This document shows, in pieces, positions 1-4,837 of a stretch of 5,254 nucleotides of DNA (positions within the stretch are counted from its first letter, which is position 1; each line of letters starts with the position of its first letter). The DNA comes from Candidatus Izemoplasmatales bacterium. Lineage in GTDB: Bacteria; Bacillota_I; Bacilli_A; Izemoplasmatales; Hujiaoplasmataceae. The DNA lies in contig JAQVKB010000096.1 in NCBI GenBank assembly GCA_028694875.1, forward strand, positions 1 through 5,254, written 5' to 3'. The translations under genes and the position numbers were made by a program. The notes under the pieces are model-generated. The model did not search any database. It was not told the DNA's origin and saw nothing but the letters and a program-made list of their open reading frames with translations.

Positions 1-30
1 TAATAAAGTGAAAGAAAGGAGGTTGGACTT

Positions 31-567
31 GTGAAAGATAATATCACGAAAAACATCACTTTAGGTTCTTCGGAAAAAGTGGTCAAGCATTTCATGAAAA
101 TGAACGCGATTGGCTATTCGGCGCAGATTATGCTGACGACACGACGTCTAATCTTCTTTACGAAGGGAATCGTGACGAGTCGCGAGAAAAAAGTCAGCCG
201 AAAGTTGATGAACGAGATTGAACTGAAAAGCATTCATCGCATTGAATACTACGAAGAAACGTTGAAGTTGCCGACGATGTTGAGGCTATTAGGTCTCTTG
301 TTGTTCGTCGGAGTAGCGTACTTGGTCTATTTGTATTATTTTCATGTTCTCGTGATTCCTGCGTATCCATATCAAGCGTTCTATACGGATTATGCGATCT
401 TTGGCGTTGGTTGGATCATTGCGTTAATGTTGATGTTTCACTCCACGCGAACCTTGTATTTACGCGTGAAATCCGGCGCAGAGGAAAACACGACGCTCAA
501 GTTTACTGCCAACAAATACAATGAGTTGGCACTCCGGTATTTGGCTGGAAAAGTCCATAATGCGTAA
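31..567 (+). CDS. Small membrane protein with probable split PH-like domain
   Basis: This encodes 178 aa. The GTG start is chosen because a near-perfect Shine-Dalgarno (AAGGAGG, 16-22) lies 8 nt upstream. The protein has a soluble N-terminal part (1-80), a hydrophobic hairpin (helices about 82-104 and 120-137), and a soluble C-terminal tail (138-178). The motif TTRRLIFF at 36-43, followed by a strand-like ELKSIHRIEYY at 64-74, resembles the first strands of bacterial PH-like domains. The tail segment around TLYLRVKSG (141-149) and LKF (156-158) resembles the closing strands and helix. I infer one PH-like fold interrupted by a transmembrane hairpin, with both ends cytoplasmic as the flanking Arg/Lys suggest. 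Function and partner are unknown. No promoter is visible in the 30 bases upstream, so it may be read from an upstream gene. The two TAA triplets at 1-6 could end that gene, but its frame cannot be seen. Confidence 0.85.
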   Translation: MKDNITKNITLGSSEKVVKHFMKMNAIGYSAQIMLTTRRLIFFTKGIVTSREKKVSRKLMNEIELKSIHRIEYYEETLKLPTMLRLLGLLLFVGVAYLVYLYYFHVLVIPAYPYQAFYTDYAIFGVGWIIALMLMFHSTRTLYLRVKSGAEENTTLKFTANKYNELALRYLAGKVHNA

Positions 568-594
568 AAAGTGTCCTTCGGGACACTTTTTTTT
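566..594 (+). terminator. Intrinsic terminator with UUCG tetraloop
   Basis: The stem GTGTCC (571-576) pairs with GGACAC (581-586) around a TTCG loop, giving the very stable C(UUCG)G tetraloop. It is preceded by an A run (566-570) and followed by eight T (587-594). The A run overlaps the stop codon of the first gene. It should end transcription of that gene before the MFS promoter. Confidence 0.92.
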
Positions 595-614
595 CTGAAC
601 TTCCAAAACCCTTC

Positions 615-642
615 TTTTCAGAAGTGTTTTTGATGATATAAT
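615..642 (+). promoter_or_regulatory. Promoter of the MFS gene (extended -10)
   Basis: TATAAT at 637-642 is preceded by TGA (634-636), making an extended -10 element. A weak -35 candidate, TTTTCA (615-620), sits 16 nt upstream. The predicted transcription start is near 649, giving a leader of about 30 nt before the ATG at 679. The spacing and the preceding terminator support an independent transcription unit. Confidence 0.75.
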
Positions 643-646
643 GAAG

Positions 647-662
647 ATTGTGATGTCACAAT
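647..662. promoter_or_regulatory. Operator-like palindrome at the MFS transcription start
   Basis: ATTGTGA (647-653) and TCACAAT (656-662) form a perfect 7-bp inverted repeat separated by TG. It begins 4 nt after the -10 box and therefore covers the predicted +1. This is the usual place for a repressor operator. The half-site resembles those of LacI, CRP and Rex sites, but the 2-nt spacing differs from all of them. The regulator is unknown. It could instead act as a 5'-end hairpin (ATTGTG/CACAAT around ATGT) in the mRNA. Confidence 0.5.
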
Positions 663-678
663 TCCATACGAGGTGAAT

Positions 679-2700
679 ATGAAACTGAATTACAAGAAAG
701 TTTTTTTCGTCGGTCTCGCTTTTTTTCTGATCTCACTCTTTTGGCAGACCTATGACTCCATCATTACCAAGATTCTGATCGACAAATTTGGTTTGAATCA
801 AACGTGGTCCGGTGTTGTGATGGCAATGGACAACGTGTTGGCGATTTTCCTTTTGCCACTCTTTGGTTCTCTTTCCGATAAAACCAATGCCAAACGCGGA
901 AGAAGAACGCCGTACATCATCTTTGGAACCATTGCTGCGGCGATTGCATTTGTTGGACTTTCCTTTACGGATCATGTTCAGACGGTGCGAATTGAAACCG
1001 AAACGTCGGTTGTAGAAGATTATCAATCCATTCAGGATGGCTTTTTATCTCATTCCGATTGGGCGACAATTTTTCATCATATGATTGATGAGCGAGAAGC
1101 GGCCTTGTTGAGTCAAGAAATCAACACCATCGAATACAATGATTTTCAAGTGAACATCTCTGTTCCAATGAGAGCAATCATTGATGAAGATGAGATTTTG
1201 AACTCTTCTGAAATGTCGACTTTACAGTCCTTATATCAAGATTATTTGGACATGTTATCCTTAAGTCAATGGAACACAATTCTTACCGATATGCAAGCGG
1301 AACGCGATCAAGCATTGCTCGATGGTCGCATATCTCAATCCACTTATGATAGTTTTGAGTCCGATATTTATACACCGGCCACAGAGATTACGAGTGCCCT
1401 TTTAACTGATCCTACGGATCAAGATTTGGTGAATCTCGAAAAACTCTATAACAAATACCTTTTACTTGAATATTCGACAGACTGGTCCTCCATCTTTGAT
1501 TTGATGTCGGTAGAGCGCACCACGGCTCTGAATGACGGCTTGATTTCTCAACAAAACTACGATACGTTTGTTGCCGATATCCAAGTTCCGATGCACACCA
1601 TCTTAACCGCGGATGGAACACTGGATTCGTCCGAAACTGATCAACTCAAGGATTACTACTACAATTATCTCAACATGCGCGCTTGGCAATTGACGACGCA
1701 TAATCCTTCCACGTTCATCGTGTTCTCCGTCATCTTGTTCTTCGCGTTGGTTTCGATGGCGACGTTCCGTAGCCCTGCGGTTGCTTTGATGCCTGATGTT
1801 GTCATTAAGCCGTTACGCTCGAAAGCCAATGCAGTCATCAATTTGATGGGAACCTTCGGTGGTATTTTATCGATTGCACTCCTCACCATCTTTGGACTCA
1901 ATAAATATTCCTATGTCAACTATGCCCCTGCGTTTTATTCCGTGGGTGTCTTAATGCTCGTGCTCCTCGCCATCTTCCTTTGGAAAGTAAAAGAACCGAA
2001 ATTGGTCGCAGAACGCGAAGCGGAAGACATTCGTTTGGGACTCACCGAGGAAGAAGAAGCCAAAGAACTCAACGAATCGGTCGAAGATTTGTCCAAAGAC
2101 AAGAAGAAATCCTTATATTTGATCTTAATTTCTGTTTTCTTATGGTTCATTGGATACAATGCCGTCACGACCAAACTCTCAGATTATGCCCCGAAAGTAT
2201 TGAATCTTGATTTTGGGACGCCGTTACTGATTGCGCAAGGTGCCGCGTTGATCGCGTTTATTCCGATTGGCTTCCTCGCGACCAAGATTGGACGTAGAAA
2301 GACCATCTTGATTGGTATCACGTTGTTGGCGCTCTGTTTTGGTTCGATATACTTCTTAACGACTGAAACTGCGAGTTTGATGTATCTCATCTTTGCTTTA
2401 ACCGGGATCGGCTGGGCGACGATTAACGTCAATAGCTATCCGATGGTGGTCGAACTGTCAAAGGGTACGAACGTAGGCAAATACACGGGATACTATTACA
2501 CGTTCTCGATGGCAGCGCAAATCATCACCCCAATTCTCTCTGGTCTTTTGATGGATGAACTGGGAAGAAAAGTCTTGTTCCCGTATGCGACACTCTTTGT
2601 CGTCTTGGCATTTGGTACGATGTTCTTTGTGAAGCATGGCGATGCCAAAGTCATTGGCAAAGATTCCGCGCTGGAGAATTTTGATGTCGATATGGATTAA
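679..2700 (+). CDS. SLC45/sugar-symporter-type MFS transporter with large repeat-bearing loop
   Basis: This is a 673-aa transporter of the major facilitator superfamily. ATG 679 is chosen because GAGGTGA (670-676) is its ribosome site; the in-frame GTG at 673 lies inside that site. Predicted helices are TM1 about 6-24, TM2 43-63, TM3 79-97, TM4 344-364, TM5 383-407, TM6 417-437, TM7 478-496, TM8 516-535, TM9 541-561, TM10 567-590, TM11 602-625 and TM12 631-651. Motif A (GSLSDK, then RGRRTP at 73-78) follows TM2, and its second-half copy (GFLATKIGRRKT, 531-542) follows TM8. RSPAVALMPD at 364-373, followed by PLRSKAN at 378-384, is typical of SLC45/GPH-like sugar-cation symporters, so proton-coupled uptake of a sugar or glycoside is inferred; the substrate is unknown. 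Family members are usually about 430-500 aa. The excess is residues 98-343, an acidic segment outside the membrane with three repeats. A charged cytoplasmic loop (438-477) links the halves. It is transcribed alone, from its own promoter to a terminator. Confidence 0.93.
   Translation: MKLNYKKVFFVGLAFFLISLFWQTYDSIITKILIDKFGLNQTWSGVVMAMDNVLAIFLLPLFGSLSDKTNAKRGRRTPYIIFGTIAAAIAFVGLSFTDHVQTVRIETETSVVEDYQSIQDGFLSHSDWATIFHHMIDEREAALLSQEINTIEYNDFQVNISVPMRAIIDEDEILNSSEMSTLQSLYQDYLDMLSLSQWNTILTDMQAERDQALLDGRISQSTYDSFESDIYTPATEITSALLTDPTDQDLVNLEKLYNKYLLLEYSTDWSSIFDLMSVERTTALNDGLISQQNYDTFVADIQVPMHTILTADGTLDSSETDQLKDYYYNYLNMRAWQLTTHNPSTFIVFSVILFFALVSMATFRSPAVALMPDVVIKPLRSKANAVINLMGTFGGILSIALLTIFGLNKYSYVNYAPAFYSVGVLMLVLLAIFLWKVKEPKLVAEREAEDIRLGLTEEEEAKELNESVEDLSKDKKKSLYLILISVFLWFIGYNAVTTKLSDYAPKVLNLDFGTPLLIAQGAALIAFIPIGFLATKIGRRKTILIGITLLALCFGSIYFLTTETASLMYLIFALTGIGWATINVNSYPMVVELSKGTNVGKYTGYYYTFSMAAQIITPILSGLLMDELGRKVLFPYATLFVVLAFGTMFFVKHGDAKVIGKDSALENFDVDMD
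1048..1680 (+). repeat. Three tandem ~70-aa protein repeats in the MFS TM3-TM4 loop
   Basis: Repeat 1 is residues 124-193 (1048-1257), repeat 2 is 194-264 (1258-1470) and repeat 3 is 265-334 (1471-1680). Trp falls at 128, 198 and 269, giving 70- and 71-residue periods. Shared positions in all three are W, then I at +3, M at +7, ER at +10/+11 and AL at +14/+15, followed by an Ile, a Tyr, a Phe, an Ile and a Pro, and a closing pattern of L, then Y and YL (L182/L253/L323, Y186/Y257/Y327, YL at 189/260/330). Repeats 1 and 3 also share a SSE before the last helix. Each unit looks helical and acidic. DNA identity between the units is low by eye, so the duplication is old. Another Trp (336) just before TM4 may be the stub of a fourth unit. 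Confidence 0.85.
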
Positions 2701-2718
2701 TGCCACACTGAAAATATG

Positions 2719-2753
2719 AAAAAAGCCTTGAAAGTTCGCTTTCAAGGCTTTTT
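2719..2753. terminator. Bidirectional intrinsic terminator between convergent genes
   Basis: GCCTTGAAAG (2725-2734) pairs perfectly with CTTTCAAGGC (2739-2748) around a TTCG loop. Six A (2719-2724) and five T (2749-2753) flank the stem, so it can work on both strands. It lies between the MFS stop (2700) and the lipoprotein stop (2766) and probably serves both. Confidence 0.93.
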
Positions 2754-2765
2754 GTTTCGACTTGA

Positions 2766-3872
2766 TTAGTTTCCTAAATCCCAATAGAGAGAACCATCTG
2801 TGCCTACAGTTGCACGGACACTGAGTGATATGTAGGATTCATCATCGAGTTGAATCATGCATGAAGTAACCCAATATAGATTGGTGCCATCATATCGATA
2901 GTATGTGTTTGCGTTGGTGATTTGGAAAAATCCAATTTCCAAAGCATCATCTCGATCGAATTTGCAGGAACTATATCCGTCGTCCAGAAATCCACAGACT
3001 TCCGTGGAAGTCAAGGAGTCGTTGATGTATTGATTCGCGAACGCAAACGCGGCGGTGCTATATTCTTGGGTTGGCTGTAATGCATAGTCTTCGTCTTGGA
3101 CATAGAACGATCCATTGCTAGGAACAAGAATGTATTTCATTCCTCCCCCTTCCGTAGAAGATCCGGTACGATTGGTATCAAACAGATAATATCTGCCAGG
3201 ATAGGAGGCATGGTACGTCAAATACCATCCGTTTTCGAGATACGTACTTCGAACCGTGGCCGCATTGGACTGTTCAAGAAGTGTGGGGTAATATTTGGAT
3301 GCGAATGAGGAGTCTGCCATCGAAGCATTATTGAAGTCGTTGAGAAACCGATAAATGAAGATTAATTCTGCGTTCAAATCGGGGTTGTCGATGAGTTCGT
3401 AGGACCAATCAGAAAAGAAAGCGGATTGACCGACGACTTCCACTTCAATCGAATAGACAATATCGATGGTGTTGTCCGAAGTTTCAACGGTGATGGTGTA
3501 GGAAAGTTGGTCACTGCCTTCCGTTACGGATACCACTTCACTGATGACATATCCTACAGGTGAAAACATCGAAGGATTCTCTTCACAATCTTCGATGAGT
3601 CCTTCTTCATTTGGTGAAAAGTGTATTTCACAAGCAAATCCATCGGATTGGTCGGTGTAATCAGCGATGGCGGCGAGGAATAATTGTCGAACCAGTGCTT
3701 CCGTCACATCCAACGAATCACTCGAAGTCGTGGTGAGACAGAGACTATCGGTAGGATGAAGTAGACAATAATCTTCGCTTAAAGAGCTGACTGGAACGGT
3801 CGTTAAGTCGCAAGAGATTAATAGGAGAGTAACCATCATCGAGCAAAAGAATATGAAAAAACGTTTCATCAT
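2766..3872 (-). CDS. Secreted lipoprotein of unknown function
   Basis: This encodes 368 aa. The frame is open to an ATG at 3908, but that codon lies in the -10 box, so the start is placed at ATG 3872. AGGGGG (3884-3879) is 6 nt upstream; the adjacent ATG at 3869 is equally possible. The N-terminus is a lipoprotein signal peptide: KR, a hydrophobic stretch, and the lipobox LISC with the lipidated Cys at 21. A Ser/Thr-rich linker follows. The mature protein has seven other Cys, six in close pairs (36/45, 81/96, 293/303) plus 338, suggesting disulfides. It is acidic and rich in Tyr, Ser and Asp. Helix-plus-strands blocks seem to recur at about 53-161, 165-268 and 270-367, which could be tandem NTF2- or cystatin-like domains; this is inference. 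I do not recognise the family. It is anchored outside the membrane, is transcribed alone, and is convergent with the MFS gene. Confidence 0.88.
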   Translation of the reverse strand: MMKRFFIFFCSMMVTLLLISCDLTTVPVSSLSEDYCLLHPTDSLCLTTTSSDSLDVTEALVRQLFLAAIADYTDQSDGFACEIHFSPNEEGLIEDCEENPSMFSPVGYVISEVVSVTEGSDQLSYTITVETSDNTIDIVYSIEVEVVGQSAFFSDWSYELIDNPDLNAELIFIYRFLNDFNNASMADSSFASKYYPTLLEQSNAATVRSTYLENGWYLTYHASYPGRYYLFDTNRTGSSTEGGGMKYILVPSNGSFYVQDEDYALQPTQEYSTAAFAFANQYINDSLTSTEVCGFLDDGYSSCKFDRDDALEIGFFQITNANTYYRYDGTNLYWVTSCMIQLDDESYISLSVRATVGTDGSLYWDLGN

Positions 3873-3906
3873 TTTCTTCCCCCTGTTTTTGTTGTTTTCT
3901 AAGTTC

Positions 3907-3935
3907 ATTATATGCCCCTATGGTTCTTGAAACAA
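3907..3935 (-). promoter_or_regulatory. Promoter of the lipoprotein gene
   Basis: On the minus strand, TATAAT (3912-3907) lies 17 nt after TTGTTT (3935-3930), a partial -35 element. Transcription should start near 3900, leaving a leader of about 28 nt. This rules out the more upstream in-frame ATG at 3908. Confidence 0.75.
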
Positions 3936-3956
3936 TCATTTTATCAATAGTTCATC

Positions 3957-3994
3957 AAAAAAGAAAAGGACTTAATGTGGAATTAAGCCCTTTT
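3957..3994 (-). terminator. Terminator of the GDPD gene, containing its stop codon
   Basis: Read on the minus strand, AAAAGGGCTTAAT (3994-3982) pairs with ATTAAGTCCTTTT (3976-3964) in a 13-bp stem with one G-U pair and a 5-nt loop. CTTTTTT follows (3963-3957). The upstream arm includes the last three codons and the TAA stop (3985-3983) of the phosphodiesterase gene. It isolates that gene from the lipoprotein promoter just downstream. Confidence 0.88.
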
Positions 3995-4723
3995 GGGTTC
4001 GAAAAATTCAAACACCGCATTATGATAATGCGATTTCACCATGTCGAAGTCTTGTTGGCTTCTCGCCGCGTAAGCGATGATGGTCATACCCTTTTTCATC
4101 AAGCGATCGAGATATTTATTGGGCATATCTTTGATGCCGTAATTGATAAAATCTGGTTTTGTGAAGACATTCAGCGCCATCGTTTTCATCAACCATTTGG
4201 TGATTTTCTTCATCTTCGGGTCTTCTTTGAAGAACTCTGTCACTTGACCACGAATCACCTCAGGATGGTGTTTCTTGAACCAATACACCGTGCCTGGATG
4301 AAAGGAATGCATCGCCCATACACCTTGATAATGATTCATGACTTCCATGAATTGTCGACAAAGCAAATCATTATCTCCGAGTGGTTTCAATTCAATCAAT
4401 AGCGGAACCTTTCCGTCGACCAAATGTAAGATTTCATCGAGCGAAGGAATGGTTTCTTGAGAAGAGAGAATTTTCAGTTGTTTCGCTTCCTCAAAGGTGA
4501 TATCGGACAACATCTTGTCCACGCCACAAAGACGTTGTAACCCCGGATCATGGAAGACGACCACGGTTCCATCGCCAAGGACATTGATGTCCATTTCAAT
4601 GCCATATCCTTTTTCAATGGCGAGCCGAAAGGCTTCTCTGGAGTTTTCGGGGACAGTTTGGTCCTGTGAGTGGAAGCCGCGATGGGCAATCAACGTATTT
4701 CGAATCCAAGTAAGATCTTTCAA
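3983..4723 (-). CDS. Glycerophosphodiester phosphodiesterase family protein
   Basis: This encodes 246 aa, the usual size of a single-domain bacterial GDPD. The family hydrolyses glycerophosphodiesters to glycerol 3-phosphate and an alcohol in a metal-dependent TIM-barrel reaction. Diagnostic residues are present: HRG at 14-16 (catalytic His14), PEN at 25-27, E43 and D45 (metal ligands, in IEMD), FHD at 57-59 (catalytic His58) and IELK at 110-113 (E111, third acidic ligand). SFHP near residue 141 and a C-terminal GMTIIAYAARS segment also fit the barrel. There is no signal peptide or membrane helix, so it is cytoplasmic and would act on imported or internally released headgroup diesters. The start is TTG 4723, with GAAGGG (4734-4729) 5 nt upstream; the next in-frame Met is residue 44, beyond His14. 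The exact substrate is not shown by the sequence. It has its own promoter and terminator and diverges from the dehydrogenase gene. Confidence 0.93.
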   Translation of the reverse strand: MKDLTWIRNTLIAHRGFHSQDQTVPENSREAFRLAIEKGYGIEMDINVLGDGTVVVFHDPGLQRLCGVDKMLSDITFEEAKQLKILSSQETIPSLDEILHLVDGKVPLLIELKPLGDNDLLCRQFMEVMNHYQGVWAMHSFHPGTVYWFKKHHPEVIRGQVTEFFKEDPKMKKITKWLMKTMALNVFTKPDFINYGIKDMPNKYLDRLMKKGMTIIAYAARSQQDFDMVKSHYHNAVFEFFEPKRA

Positions 4724-4744
4724 AGTATCCCTTCTTTCTGTTTC

Positions 4745-4753
4745 ATTATATCA
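4745..4753 (-). promoter_or_regulatory. Extended -10 promoter of the GDPD gene
   Basis: On the minus strand, TGATATAAT spans 4753-4745. There is no good -35 at 16-18 nt, which fits an extended -10 promoter. The predicted start is near 4738, giving a leader of about 15 nt. TGATATAATGAA is identical over 12 bases to the MFS promoter. Confidence 0.7.
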
Positions 4754-4798
4754 CGGGCGTTGATTTCTCATCACGCAATTTCCAAAGTCCTTCGGAGA

Positions 4799-4818
4799 AG
4801 TCTATGTTATAATAGACT
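4799..4818. promoter_or_regulatory. Operator-like inverted repeat over the dehydrogenase -10 box
   Basis: AGTCTAT (4799-4805) and ATAGACT (4812-4818) are perfect 7-bp inverted arms with a 6-nt spacer, centred on the TATAAT at 4808-4813. A protein bound here would block RNA polymerase. The regulator is unknown, and a chance palindrome in an A/T-rich promoter cannot be excluded. Confidence 0.4.
4805..4813 (+). promoter_or_regulatory. Extended -10 promoter of the alcohol dehydrogenase gene
   Basis: TGTTATAAT (4805-4813) is an extended -10 with a consensus hexamer. No convincing -35 lies 16-18 nt upstream. Transcription should start near 4820, about 18 nt before the TTG start. It sits back to back with the GDPD promoter, about 50 bp away. 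Confidence 0.72.
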
Positions 4819-4824
4819 CGAAAT

Positions 4825-4830
4825 GGAGGG
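4825..4830 (+). promoter_or_regulatory. Shine-Dalgarno deciding a TTG start
   Basis: GGAGGG at 4825-4830 ends 7 nt before TTG 4838. The in-frame ATG at 4823 overlaps this site and would be almost at the 5' end of the transcript, so TTG is the better start. Confidence 0.75.
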
Positions 4831-4837
4831 ATACACA

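Noticed and set aside
1..30. Promoter for the first gene (TAATAA at 1-6 as a -10 box)
   Set aside because: It does not match TATAAT well and no -35 can be examined; it may equally be stop codons of an upstream gene.
593..623. Inverted arms TTCTGAA and TTCAGAA upstream of the MFS promoter
   Set aside because: They are short and separated by 17 nt, and the left arm begins in the T-tract of the preceding terminator; probably chance.
733..1026. Minus-strand open frame inside the MFS gene
   Set aside because: It is a shadow of the transporter: no ribosome site, basic low-complexity composition, and the plus frame has clear motif A and membrane helices here.
1597..1635. EF-hand-like calcium site (ADGTLDSSE) in repeat 3 of the transporter loop
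   Set aside because: Only the D, G, L and final E positions match; positions 1 and 3 of the loop lack acidic residues and the other repeats do not fit either.
970..1707. A separate gene inserted in, or a fusion breaking, the MFS gene
   Set aside because: The frame is continuous from TM3 through the repeats to TM4 with no stops or mobile-element ends, and the downstream half is intact.
3920..4402. 160-codon plus-strand open frame opposite the GDPD gene
   Set aside because: The opposite frame encodes the catalytic domain; this one has no ribosome site at its start and runs through the lipoprotein promoter and the GDPD terminator.
4670..4837. Upstream extension of the dehydrogenase frame to 4670
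   Set aside because: It would overlap the GDPD start and both promoters; the family N-terminus and the Shine-Dalgarno fix the start at 4838.
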